Shown here: positions 1 to 10,200 of the stretch, in pieces
Layout of the letters: every line of letters begins with the position of its first letter
How positions within the stretch are numbered: the stretch's first letter is position 1
NCBI RefSeq assembly: GCF_000154285.1
Contig: NZ_DS483460.1
Span: forward strand, 42,455-106,454
Length of the DNA: 64,000 nt
Source: Amedibacillus dolichus DSM 3991
GTDB taxonomy: Bacteria > Bacillota_I > Bacilli_A > Erysipelotrichales > Erysipelotrichaceae
Direction of reading: 5' to 3'
The notes under the pieces: model-generated
Seen by the model: only the letters and a program-made list of their open reading frames with translations
The model's database searches: none
Told to the model about the DNA's origin: nothing
Made by a program: the position numbers and the translations under genes

Positions 1-2910
1 ACATCAGTACTTGAAGATGCAGTGTATAAAATCGACATTCCTGAAACTATAACCGATGTACGAAAGGTTAAGGTACATTTTGCAGATTCTACCGGACAAG
101 GTGCAGCTTATGCCGCTTCTCCTGCTATGAGTGAATTAAAGGTCATGGCATTAAGCAGTCAGAAAAAGGAAGAAGTTAAAAATGTTGCATTACAAAAACC
201 GGTAAGTGCATCAAGCACCAACACTGCCGGAGGCTTTAAAGCTGAATATGTAACCGATGGCAATGTGGATACAGCATGGTGCTATGATGGAAATAAAGAA
301 ACAAACAGTGGTAATGTAGAAGTTGATTTACAAGGTGTTTACGATATTAAAAATATTGATCTGACCTTTAAAAAGGAAAACTATACGAAGTATTATATCT
401 TTGATGTATATGTGATCGATGAACTGGATCAAAAAACAATCGTATATTCTGAAAATAAAGAAAACAAGCATACATATTCCATTCCTGTGAATAAGAAGAT
501 CAAAAAGCTAGGGGTAAGCTACAAAGGAAAATCCCAAGAGAGTAACGGTTGGTTTGATGTTGCCGAGCTAGAAGCCTTTACGATCGTAGAGCCAAGTGAT
601 GCAGAGGTTATCTTCGGTGAGGGGATTCTTGATGGAGTAAGTGCAGCACAAGCCTATGCGGCAACTTTGGATAATAATCTTGATACGTTTGCAAGGGTTA
701 CAGATGAAGAAATTGTTTACGATTTGCATGGAAACTACTATGTAGAAAGTGTTGATTTTACTTTTGAAAAAGCAGAATTGGGATTAAAATACATGGTTTA
801 CGCAGAAAATGCGAAGGGTGAGCGTACAACGGTTTTGGATCGTTCCAATACCAATGCGCTTTTGGAAAACCGTAGTGTTAATGTAAAGGTAAATCGTGAT
901 GCGACTAAGATTATTTTCAAGCATCTTGGTAATAACGGACAAGGTCCTGCAAGTTTAGCGGAAAAACGCTTATATGAAGTAGATGTTCATTTAGGAAAAC
1001 CGAAAAATGTTGCTTTAAATGCACAAATTACTGCCGGAGCGGAAAATATGCTAGATGCTGATGTAAATACCGCTCATGAAATGAAAGCCAATGAGGCTGT
1101 TGAAATTACTTTGGCAAAGCCGGTGGATATCAATATGCTTCAGGTATTGTTAAGCAATGAAGGTGCATATAAGATTGAGGTAAGATCAGCCGATGATCAG
1201 CAATGGACAACGATTTATGACGGAGCTGGAAAAGTGGATAATCTATTCCTATTGGATCAGGTTGTTTTTTCGGACATGCTTCGTTTAACAGCAAAAAGTG
1301 ATATCTCTGTTAAGGAGTTCAGTATTTATGAATTAGATGCAACGCCTGCTTTGGTAAGCTATATCGAAGAAGTAAGAGAACTTTTAGCTTCTAAAAAATA
1401 CGATGGCAGCAACGGCAGCTATAGCGTAGAAGCAAAGCAAGCGGTGGAAGCGATGCTTGCGGAGGCAGATGTGGCAATTCAAGCCGGCTTAAGCTCCAAT
1501 GATGTAGAGGCATGGAAAACGAAAATTTCCAAGGCTGTAAAAGATTTTGAGAAAAACGGTGTTATCTATATCCATCGTGATGGCTTATTAAACGCTATCT
1601 CTGAGGCAGAAATCACGATTGCAAGCTTAAAGAAAGCTGGTATGCACGAGGCAGCGGAAGTATTGGAAAAGGTTTATACACAAGCATTAGAGGTTTATCG
1701 TAAATACGATGCAACCCAAGCGCAAATTGATGCTGCGCAAAAGGCATTAAACGATGCGATTGCTGCTGCACCGGAAATATCAACGGTGAATAAAACAGCT
1801 TTAAAAAAGGCAATCAAGGAAGCGAAGGCAATACAAGCTGATCGCTATACAACAAGCAGCTATAAGGTGTTAAAGAAAGCCTTGGAAGAAGCTGTTGCAT
1901 GTGAAGGCTCAGATAAGGCAACACAAGAACAGGTAAACAGTGCTACCAAAAGCTTACAGGCGGCACTTGATGGCTTGAAGCTTCGTGCGGATGCTGCTGA
2001 TGCTAAGGCATTGGTGGACGAAATCAAGGCTTTAGGATATATAAGCAGCGACTATACGGTGCAAAGCTGGAAAGCATTTAATGCGGCATTGACTAAGGTA
2101 GAAGCTGTAATCAAGGATTCTTCTGATGTAAATGCAGAACAGTTGAAGGTAATGTTAGAGAATCTAAGCGATGCTCAGGCTGCTTTGGTTGATATTCATG
2201 AATTAAAGGCACTTGTAAAAGAGGTCAAAGAGTTTGTGAAGAATATGACAACAAGCAGTGCTAAGAATATGAACGTGTTGTTAAAGGAAGCACAAGCGCT
2301 TTATGAAGCAGGCAGCAAAGAGGCTGTCGCACAAATGCTGACGGCAATCAAAGCAGAAAAAGCGAACCTTGTGCCTAGAGGAAATGTCGAAGCCTTAAAA
2401 GCGAAGCTAGAGGAATATAAGAGTTTGAAGGAAAGTGATTATACGGCAGAAACTTGGAGCGTATATGAAAAAGCCTTACTTGCGGCTCAAGCAATCGTAA
2501 AGGATAACAGCGATGTATCGCAAGAAGCTGTCGATACTGCCTTGAACTCTTTGGTACAAGCTAAAGAAGCTTTACAAAAGGTTATCGTAGAAATTCCTGT
2601 GGATAAGTCCATGTTGGAAAACTTGATTTCAGAAGCAAGCAACAAGCATGCGAAGGATTACACAGAGGAAAGCTGGAAGGTGTTTGAAAAAGCTTTACAG
2701 ACTGCGAAAAGCGTACTTGCCGATGAAACAGTGGGAAGCAGTGATGTAGAAGCGGCATATCAAAACCTAAAGGAAGCAATGCAGGCATTGAAGAAGGCTG
2801 CTAATGCAGGAGTAGGAACCGGAGATACGACCAATATGGCATTCTCCTTAACACTGCTTTGCTTAGCAGGTGTAGCAATCCTGTTGATGACAAGAAAACG
2901 ATTGAGATAA
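1..2910 (+). CDS. Large cell-surface protein, 3' part: F5/8C-like modules, FIVAR repeats, sorting signal (5' partial)
   Basis: The frame is open to the left edge of the window, so the GTG at 22 is not the true start and the catalytic part, if any, lies upstream. What is visible is roughly three beta-rich modules resembling F5/8 type C/CBM32 carbohydrate-binding domains (about residues 50-190, 195-320 and 325-435), followed by six or seven helical FIVAR-like repeats of about 70 residues that probably act as a stalk. The C-terminus has VGTGDTTN, a hydrophobic helix and RKRLR, which is a sortase-type anchor. The same anchor design ends three neighbouring glycosidases, so this is likely another glycan-binding or glycan-cleaving surface enzyme. 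The enzyme family cannot be told from this fragment. A strong terminator follows. Confidence 0.85.
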   Translation, partial: TSVLEDAVYKIDIPETITDVRKVKVHFADSTGQGAAYAASPAMSELKVMALSSQKKEEVKNVALQKPVSASSTNTAGGFKAEYVTDGNVDTAWCYDGNKETNSGNVEVDLQGVYDIKNIDLTFKKENYTKYYIFDVYVIDELDQKTIVYSENKENKHTYSIPVNKKIKKLGVSYKGKSQESNGWFDVAELEAFTIVEPSDAEVIFGEGILDGVSAAQAYAATLDNNLDTFARVTDEEIVYDLHGNYYVESVDFTFEKAELGLKYMVYAENAKGERTTVLDRSNTNALLENRSVNVKVNRDATKIIFKHLGNNGQGPASLAEKRLYEVDVHLGKPKNVALNAQITAGAENMLDADVNTAHEMKANEAVEITLAKPVDINMLQVLLSNEGAYKIEVRSADDQQWTTIYDGAGKVDNLFLLDQVVFSDMLRLTAKSDISVKEFSIYELDATPALVSYIEEVRELLASKKYDGSNGSYSVEAKQAVEAMLAEADVAIQAGLSSNDVEAWKTKISKAVKDFEKNGVIYIHRDGLLNAISEAEITIASLKKAGMHEAAEVLEKVYTQALEVYRKYDATQAQIDAAQKALNDAIAAAPEISTVNKTALKKAIKEAKAIQADRYTTSSYKVLKKALEEAVACEGSDKATQEQVNSATKSLQAALDGLKLRADAADAKALVDEIKALGYISSDYTVQSWKAFNAALTKVEAVIKDSSDVNAEQLKVMLENLSDAQAALVDIHELKALVKEVKEFVKNMTTSSAKNMNVLLKEAQALYEAGSKEAVAQMLTAIKAEKANLVPRGNVEALKAKLEEYKSLKESDYTAETWSVYEKALLAAQAIVKDNSDVSQEAVDTALNSLVQAKEALQKVIVEIPVDKSMLENLISEASNKHAKDYTEESWKVFEKALQTAKSVLADETVGSSDVEAAYQNLKEAMQALKKAANAGVGTGDTTNMAFSLTLLCLAGVAILLMTRKRLR

Positions 2911-2919
2911 TCTGATAGT

Positions 2920-2953
2920 ACAGAGGGAACGATGATGTTCCTTCTGTTTTTTT
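2920..2953 (+). terminator. Intrinsic terminator after the first surface protein gene
   Basis: An 11-bp stem (ACAGAGGGAAC with GTTCCTTCTGT, one G-U pair) has a 6-nt loop and runs straight into a T run. It lies 10 nt after the stop codon. Confidence 0.9.
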
Positions 2954-3108
2954 ATTTTGAAGGCGATGCTTTTAATTAAAGAAATGAAAGTAATTTGGCA
3001 TCATAATAAAAAGATAGCTGCGTAGTTTATGATACCGCTATCAAAAAGTGCAAAAATAATGTTAAAAAATGTAAATAACGTATAAGAGGTTTAAGGTACT
3101 ATTAGATA

Positions 3109-3123
3109 GGTAACGGCTTACAT
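3109..3123 (-). promoter_or_regulatory. Possible cre-like palindrome upstream of the GH123 gene
   Basis: Read on the minus strand this is ATGTAAGCCGTTACC, an imperfect palindrome with two mismatches to the CcpA cre consensus WTGNAANCGNWNNCW. It lies about 20 nt upstream of a TATGAT -10-like element at 3144-3149. The rest of 2954-3195 shows only AT-rich sequence. The assignment is weak on its own; a better cre match precedes the GH20 gene. Confidence 0.3.
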
Positions 3124-3195
3124 TTAGATAGAATCATTCATGTTATGATAAAATCTATAAAAAGTACGTCATTCATAGGAAAAGGAGATGAACAG

Positions 3196-6100
3196 ATGTT
3201 TAAAAAAGGATTGCAGCTTTGTTTAGGTAATATTGTTTATGTTTGTAACAATATTTCCAACACAGCCGATAAACATTCTTGCGAAAGCAGAAAATGGGGT
3301 AATTGTCGATGATACGCAGACAGATCAAGCGTTAGATCATTACTTTACTTTCTCAGATGCAACCGATTCAACTGGTAAAAAAGGTTGGGCTGCCGATACC
3401 AAGGAAGTTATCAATGGATCTCATGAGGCTAAAACACAGCATTGGGTGTGGACGCAGGATCAAGAGGAAGCAAAAAAGCATACATACACTTTTACGTTTA
3501 AGGGTACCGGTGTAAAGCTATATGGTGTGAAAAATGATAATCAAAACAGCTTCCAATTAGATAACGGAAATGTTGAAACACTTACGATTAACGGAAGTGC
3601 TAATCAAATTACCACGTTATATGAAAAGTAAGACTTAGAATATGGAACACATACGGTTTCTGTAACATTACCTTTTGGTACCGGACTTCAGGTAAGCTAT
3701 GCTGAGGTATTCGGCGCAAAAGAAGGTTCTACTGTAAAAGAAACGATTCTACCGAATAAGACAGAAGAAAAATACAATGCGTTTCAGTATCATGCGTATG
3801 AAGGCGCAAGCTGGACTGTCGGAGAAAAAGAGGCATATATTGATTTAGGTGCTTCTGATGATAAAGCCGAACAGTGCTACTATGAAATTCCATTCGTCGG
3901 AAATAAGATTACCATTACGGCTACCAAAGCACCTGTACATGGAATTGTGAAATTTACGGTTGATGGTGAACATGAACGAACCGTTGATTTATATGCAAAA
4001 AACAGACATGATGAATTGGTTTATGTGGTAGATGGGTTAAGTGAAGGTACACATACCTTAAAAGCCGTAACCCAAAAAACAAAAACCGGTAGTAAAATTG
4101 TAAATCAGGTCGTAAAGGCAGAGGTTTACCATGCTCCGTATGTATTAAAGGACATTGTTATTGATGCTTCTATGACTCTAATTCAGGGAAGCACGAAGCA
4201 GATCAAAGCGACAAGTGTACCGGAATATGCTCCAATGGATGATTTGTCGTTCTCATCGGATCATGCGGACATTGTAAGTGTTGATGAAAACGGAAAGCTT
4301 TCGGCATTAAAGGAAGGTAGTGCAACCATTCGTGTGGCTTGTGGTGATGTTGTAAAAACGATGGAAGTCAAAGTTCTTCCGCAGACCAAGCAAATTGCCG
4401 GAACGATCGTAGATGAAAATTTACAATATACACAGGATACCTATGAAAAAGTAAGCACTATGGGACAGATGGAAGAAACCATTTCAGCTTGGCGAAATGA
4501 CAGTGCAGTTTCCGAAATTGCGATTATTGCGAAGGATTCAAGTTTAGAAGATGTAAGCATTGAGGTTAGTGATTTTACGAATGCATACGGAACAATTGAC
4601 GCAAGCAATGTAGATGCTACTTTTGTGAAATCCGTAGATGCTTATACCGGAATGCCGGGGTGGGGTTATGCACCGAATCGCTATCCGGTAGGAAATTGTG
4701 CGGAAAGCTCTGATGTGTTATATACAAAAGATGCCGTTGATATTCCCTTTGCAGGCGTACAACCGATTTGGGTCAATGTAAATATTCCCAAAGATACCAC
4801 AGCAGGTGTATATACGGGAACGATTAAGGTTTCCTGTAAGGATACAAAAGAGGTTTTAACGTTTACTTATCATGTAAATGTGCAAAATGTGGTCTTACCG
4901 GACGCAACTGAATTTGAAAACGGCTTTGATATTGAATTATGGCAATATCCATACAGCAGTGCAGAATATTATGGTGTAGAACCGTTCTCTAAAAAGCATT
5001 TTGAGATTTTAGAATCCATTATGGAAAAATATAAGAGCATCGGAGGTCATGCTATTACAACTACAATCAATGAAGATGCTTGGGATCGACAGACATACAG
5101 TAAGAATGAAGTACATTATCCGTCAATGGTGAAGTGGACGAAAGAAAAAGATGGCAGCTTTACATACGATTTTACCGATTTTGATAAGTGGGTACAATTC
5201 AATAAGGATTTAGGTATCGGTGATAAGATTGTTATTTACAGTATTGCACCATGGCATAATTCCTTTACCTATTGGGAAAATGGAAAGTTAGTAAAAGAAA
5301 GATTTACTGTGGGTTCTAAGCGTTATAATGAGGTTTGGACGGATTTCTTTACAGCAATGGTGAAGCATCCTGATGAAAAAGGTTGGTTTGACGATGCTTA
5401 TGTAGGAATTGATGAGCGAGGCTTGAGTGAAACAGCGCTTAATCTATTGGATACAATTAAAAATAAAGATGGAAAGACGTTAAAAACAGCCGGTGCGATG
5501 GATAATTTAACCGGTGGAGAGCACCCTAAGCTAGCACGCAGAATTGATGATTTGAATGTGGGAGATACCGTTGTGCAAAATAATCCGGAAGTTTTCCAAC
5601 AGCTATTAAAGGATCGAAATGCGTTAGGCTTGAAAACGACCTTATATTCATGTACGGGACACATTCCGGGCAACTTCTCCTTAAGTGCTCCGGCTGAGAA
5701 TTATTGGTCAATTTTATTTGCTTATAAAAACGGTACTACCGGTTTCTTGCGTTGGGCATACGATGCTTGGGTAGAAGATCCTTTAAGAGATACATCTCAC
5801 TCTTCCTTTGAAGCGGGAGATTGTTTCTTGATCTTCCCTGATGAGAAAAACGTTGCCAATCCAACCGCAAAAAGCTCTATTCGTTTGGAAAAAATGGCAC
5901 AGGGGGTTCGTGATGTGAATAAGTTAATGCTTATGACTGAGGAATTTCCACAATTGCAGGCTGATGTCGATGCCTTGTTGAATTCTTTTGATACAAGATA
6001 CGAATCCAAAGGCTATTACTTAACCGATTCTGGTAAACAGGAAATTGCTAAGGATATGAATACCGTACATGATGGTATTGCGAAAATCACAGAGAAATAT

Positions 6101-6508
6101 TTGGCATTAAAAGGAACCGGTGTCAATCGTGATAAATTGCTTCAGGCAATAGAAAATGCAAAACCGCTCTTATCTGAAAAAGATCTATATACGGTTGAAT
6201 CCTTTACCGCTTTTGAAGCTGCATATCAAGAAGCAGAAAAAGCATTGAGAGATGCAAATAGCACACAAGAGAATTTGGATAAAGCCGCAAATGCTTTGGT
6301 CAATACACAAAAGGCTTTGGTAAAGGTTGATAAAGATCCATCTGCGCCAAATGAAAATCCATCAGATAAGCCATCTGTAGATCATTCAGATGATGTAGGT
6401 ACAGGAGATTATACGAATTTAACCGTAGCATTCACTGTGCTTGGCATAAGTGCTATCGGCGGATACATTTTATACAGAAAAAGAAAAGCTATGACGAATC
6501 AAGAATAA
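3196..6508 (+). pseudogene. GH123-like beta-N-acetylgalactosaminidase surface enzyme, broken by a frameshift and a stop codon
   Basis: An AAAGGAG ribosome site precedes the ATG at 3196, which starts a typical signal peptide (MFKKGLQLCLG). That frame stops early, and the rest of the signal peptide (FVTIFPTQPINILAKAE) is in the +2 frame from about 3233, so one base was gained or lost near 3221-3235. The long frame is then cut by TAA at 3629-3631 but continues without further damage to 6508. In order it holds a jelly-roll module, a Big_2-like Ig domain (about 4130-4380), a GH123 module, a FIVAR domain and a VGTGDYTN anchor. The Asp-Glu pair expected for GH123 catalysis is in GIDERG (5411-5416). 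GH123 enzymes release beta-linked GalNAc. Either the gene is recently inactivated or the sequence contains errors. Confidence 0.8.
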
Positions 6509-6530
6509 GTGATTCATAAATAGGATTAAC

Positions 6531-6569
6531 AAGAGGTATTCTTTCATTTAGGTGGTCGAATGCCTTTTT
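6531..6569 (+). terminator. Intrinsic terminator after the GH123 pseudogene
   Basis: GGTATTC pairs with GAATGCC across a 16-nt loop, and five T follow. A second AAAGGAAA/TTTTCCTTT hairpin with T run lies near 6655-6685. Confidence 0.75.
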
Positions 6570-6729
6570 GTTATGGAAATAAAAGCTGTAAAAGCAGAGG
6601 TAATGAAAAGGACAATAACATTTTATAAATGATGAGGAAAAAATAACTAATGAAAGGAAAATCCTAAAAATCCTTTTCCTTTTTGAAGCTATTTGCGATA
6701 TACTTGTAACGTATGATTGAGGTGATCGC

Positions 6730-7491
6730 ATGAATGCCGGAAAATTATTAGATGTATGTGGCTATGCAGGAAAATTATTGATTGAAAACGGAGCGGAAAT
6801 TTATCGTGTAGAAGAAACAATGGTACGCTTATGCAAAAGTTTTAAAGAAGTGCAGGAGGCGGAAAGCTTTGTGATTTCTACCGGTATCATGTTATCCATT
6901 ACAATTGACGGAGTAACACATACCAAGGTATTGCGTACACGCAGTAAGGGAGTGGATCTGAATTGCATTGCGCAAATCAATGCATTATCCCGAGAGAGCT
7001 CCACACGTCATTTTACGATTGATGAGCTGCATGAGCGCTTGACGGAAATTGCTCACATGAAGCATTATTCCATGGGACAAATGCTTTTTTTCTCTGCTTT
7101 GAGTGCCGGTGGCTTTGCCTTGTTTTTCGAAGGAAATTGGACATCAGCCTTTTACAGCTTTCTTATCGGTATGGTCACTGAAGCCGTTACCTTGTTTATG
7201 AATACCTATCATTTGAATAATTTTTTTATCAATGCAATTGCTTCCGGTATTGCAGCTGCTTTGGCATTAGGCATTCACACCCTTGATCCGCAAGCAGATA
7301 TGGATATCATGATTATTTCCAGTATCATGCTTTTGGTGCCGGGCTTGGCAATTACCAATGCCATTCGTGATACAGTGGCAGGGGATTATGTATCCGGTGT
7401 CGCAAGAGCTTTGGAAGCTGTTATCGTGGCAGTAGCGATTGCGGCCGGTATCGGTTTTGTATTAAGTATCGGAATGAAGGGAGGAATGTAA
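6730..7491 (+). CDS. Threonine/serine exporter family protein, N-terminal ThrE half (DUF1212)
   Basis: The first 110 residues form a soluble domain with the family pattern GAEIYRVEETMVRLC and HTKVLRTRSKGVDL; the rest is five predicted membrane helices. This is the YjjP-type half of the ThrE exporter, which in other bacteria exports threonine, serine or short-chain carboxylates. It needs the partner encoded 1 nt downstream. The start is supported by GAGGTGAT just upstream. It opens an operon of five genes joined by overlaps (to 12285). The real substrate cannot be told from sequence. Confidence 0.88.
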   Translation: MNAGKLLDVCGYAGKLLIENGAEIYRVEETMVRLCKSFKEVQEAESFVISTGIMLSITIDGVTHTKVLRTRSKGVDLNCIAQINALSRESSTRHFTIDELHERLTEIAHMKHYSMGQMLFFSALSAGGFALFFEGNWTSAFYSFLIGMVTEAVTLFMNTYHLNNFFINAIASGIAAALALGIHTLDPQADMDIMIISSIMLLVPGLAITNAIRDTVAGDYVSGVARALEAVIVAVAIAAGIGFVLSIGMKGGM

Positions 7492-7492
7492 C

Positions 7493-7933
7493 ATGCTTTT
7501 GGGAATCGTCGGCAGTTTTTTTGCGGCTCTTGGCTTTGGTGTGCTTTTTAATATCAAAGGAAAAAACTTAGTGTTGGCAGCGATTGGCGGTATGCTTGGC
7601 GCAACGATGTATCGCTTGGCGCAGCAGTTGGGCTGTGGAGAAATGGCTTCTATGCTGCTAGGTTCTGTTTCTTTATCTTTATATGCGGAAATTTTAGCAC
7701 GTGTATGTCATACGCCGGTAACGACCTTTTTGGTATGTGCGCTTATACCGCTTGTACCGGGTGGCGGCATGTATCGTACCATGCTAGCCGCAATCCAAGG
7801 GCATGTATTGGAAGCATTAACGATTGGCGTGGAAACAATGGCAATCGCAGGTATTCTAGTTTTAGGCATTTTAATGGTATCAACATTGATGAAGGCTATT
7901 TTTCGCCCAAAGAAAGTGAGTGATGCAGCATGA
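7493..7933 (+). CDS. Threonine/serine exporter, C-terminal ThrE half (DUF3815, YjjB-type)
   Basis: This 146-residue, four-to-five-helix membrane protein carries the family features GATMYRLAQQ and PLVPGGGMYRTM. It is the second subunit of the split ThrE exporter and belongs to the same complex as its upstream neighbour, separated by a single base. Its last codons overlap the next start by 4 nt (ATGA), which indicates translational coupling with the U32 gene. Confidence 0.88.
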   Translation: MLLGIVGSFFAALGFGVLFNIKGKNLVLAAIGGMLGATMYRLAQQLGCGEMASMLLGSVSLSLYAEILARVCHTPVTTFLVCALIPLVPGGGMYRTMLAAIQGHVLEALTIGVETMAIAGILVLGILMVSTLMKAIFRPKKVSDAA

Positions 7934-10200
7934 AAAAAGTAGAATTGTTAGCCCCTGCCGGATCACTAGAGGCCTTGCAGGCAGCGGTGATGAATGGCGC
8001 AGATGCAGTATATCTAGGGGGAAAGCATTATGGTGCTAGAGCGTTTGCGAATAATTTTGATGAAGCGGAAATGAAGCAGGCTGTTGAATATGCCCATCAA
8101 TACGGTGTGCGGGTATTTGTAACGGTGAATACTTTGATTTATGAAGAAGAAATCCATAGCTGTCTTGATTATATTGGAAAGCTGCAAGAGCTAGATGTCG
8201 ATGCCGTACTTTTACAGGATTTGGGATTAGCAATGCTGGTACGACAGCGTTATCCGAATTTAGAGCTGCATGCCTCTACGCAAATGCATATTCATAATCG
8301 TGAAGGGATTGCGCTGATGAAGGAGCTTGGCTTTCAACGAGTCGTATTGCCTAGAGAAACCAGTATCGAGGATATTCGAGAGTACGCAAAACTTGGAATG
8401 GATCTTGAAGTTTTTGTGCAGGGAGCCTTATGTGTGTCCTATTCCGGACAATGTCTTATGAGTTCTTTAACCTTATCAAGAAGCGGAAATCGAGGTGAAT
8501 GTGCGCAAAATTGTCGTATGCAGTATAGCTTAGAAAAAACGGATATGTATGGGACGCAGGTCTTAAAAGGAAAACATAAATATTTGTTATCACCAAAGGA
8601 TTTGAACACCCTTTCCCATATCGGGGAGCTAATTGATGCCGGTGTGTATTCCTTTAAAATCGAAGGACGTATGAAGCGTCCGGAATATGTTGCGCTTATG
8701 ACTGCTTGCTATCGTAAGGCGATTGATGCCTATATGGCGAAAGAGCCTTTTGAAGTGAGTGCAGCCTTGAGGGAAGAAATGCAAAAGATTTTTAATCGAG
8801 GCTTTACCGCAGGACATATCTTTCATGAGATGGGCAGCCATTTAATGAATCCACTACGCCCTAATCACATGGGAATCGAAATCGGTAAAATCGTTTCCTT
8901 TACCAAGGATAAGGTACAGATTTTACTAACAAAACAGCTTTCACAAGGAGATGGCATTCGAATCTTGAATGAGAAAGAGGATTGTGGCTTTACGATCAAT
9001 CGTCTGTATGTAAACGGCTATTTGGTAAAACAAGCAGAAGCAGGTACTTTGGTTGAACTTGATAAAACCTTTTATGCGCAAAAGGGCAGTCAGGTATTGA
9101 AAACAAGCGATTGTAAACAGCTTTTGGATTTGCAGGACAGCTATAAGAAGAATAAGCGCTATGTAGCGGCGTATGCCGAATTTACCATGCAGCTTGGTGC
9201 TCATGCAAGACTTAGTGTAATGGATACAGACGGTTTTTATGCTGTTTGCGAATCCATAGATAAGGTAGAAAGGGCAATCAAAACACCGCTTTCAAAGGAG
9301 CGAATCGTACAACAGCTTCAAAAAAGCAAGGATTCGATTTTTCAATTGGAGGGCATCGAGCTTACGGTAGATGAACAGACGACTTTACCGATCAAAGAAA
9401 TCAATCGCATGCGCAGAGAAGCATTAGAACAATTAGCGAATCAACGTAAGCTAAGACACCCACATCGCTTAACGAAATCCATAGCATTGCCAAAACAAAA
9501 AGAAATGTCGCCTTTAGCGCCGATCATAGCGGTGGTACATACAAAGGAACAGTATGAGGCTTGTCAGGAAGCCGGTATTGCGATGATTTTTATGTATGAA
9601 GAATTGCATGATAAACTTCAACAAGGCTATGTACGCATTCCACGTGTGATGAAGCAGGCTTATCCCGATGAGTTTGTTATGATTCAGGAAAATGGCGGCA
9701 GCTATGCAAAACGTCCTTTTCTTTGCGATACCTCTTGTAATATTATCAACCATCACAGTGCTGCCTTCTTCTTTCAAAGAGGAGCGAGGGGAGTATGCTT
9801 TTCTTTAGAGGCAAGCTTAGCACAATGCTGCGAAATTGTAAAAGCCTATGAAGCAAGTTATCAGGCAAAGGGAAACTTTATATATCCGGTGTATGGCAGA
9901 GAGGAATTGATGCTATCGGAATATTGTGCAATCAATGCAATAGAAAAGGATAGCGATAAAAAGCAATGCGGTTTGTGTCGTAAAGCGGAATATGCCCTTG
10001 TCGATATCAAGGGACAACGCTATCCACTGCTTTGTGATAAGGATTGCCGCATGCATATTTTAAATGCACAGCCAAGAAATCGAATAGCAGATATCAAACA
10101 GGCAAAACAGGTAGGTATTACAAGCTTTTTGTGTGTCTTTACAAAAGAAAATAAGACACAATGTGTCAATGTTCTTCAGAAGTTACAAGGTGAAGTATGA
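7930..10200 (+). CDS. U32 peptidase-family protein (RlhA/TrhP-like RNA hydroxylation family)
   Basis: The N-terminus reads ELLAPAGSLEALQAAVMNGA, the U32 hallmark, and is followed by the conserved Cys cluster around residues 165-205 (ALCVSYSGQC, GECAQNC). Characterised members (RlhA on 23S rRNA, TrhP on tRNA) take part in prephenate-dependent RNA hydroxylation, and others were described as collagenases. At 756 residues it is of the long type with a DUF3656-like middle and a second Cys-rich segment near the C-terminus (CGLC and CDKDC), which could bind metal or Fe-S. Genuine protease activity is doubtful. It is translationally coupled on both sides by 4-nt overlaps. Confidence 0.85.
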   Translation: MKKVELLAPAGSLEALQAAVMNGADAVYLGGKHYGARAFANNFDEAEMKQAVEYAHQYGVRVFVTVNTLIYEEEIHSCLDYIGKLQELDVDAVLLQDLGLAMLVRQRYPNLELHASTQMHIHNREGIALMKELGFQRVVLPRETSIEDIREYAKLGMDLEVFVQGALCVSYSGQCLMSSLTLSRSGNRGECAQNCRMQYSLEKTDMYGTQVLKGKHKYLLSPKDLNTLSHIGELIDAGVYSFKIEGRMKRPEYVALMTACYRKAIDAYMAKEPFEVSAALREEMQKIFNRGFTAGHIFHEMGSHLMNPLRPNHMGIEIGKIVSFTKDKVQILLTKQLSQGDGIRILNEKEDCGFTINRLYVNGYLVKQAEAGTLVELDKTFYAQKGSQVLKTSDCKQLLDLQDSYKKNKRYVAAYAEFTMQLGAHARLSVMDTDGFYAVCESIDKVERAIKTPLSKERIVQQLQKSKDSIFQLEGIELTVDEQTTLPIKEINRMRREALEQLANQRKLRHPHRLTKSIALPKQKEMSPLAPIIAVVHTKEQYEACQEAGIAMIFMYEELHDKLQQGYVRIPRVMKQAYPDEFVMIQENGGSYAKRPFLCDTSCNIINHHSAAFFFQRGARGVCFSLEASLAQCCEIVKAYEASYQAKGNFIYPVYGREELMLSEYCAINAIEKDSDKKQCGLCRKAEYALVDIKGQRYPLLCDKDCRMHILNAQPRNRIADIKQAKQVGITSFLCVFTKENKTQCVNVLQKLQGEV

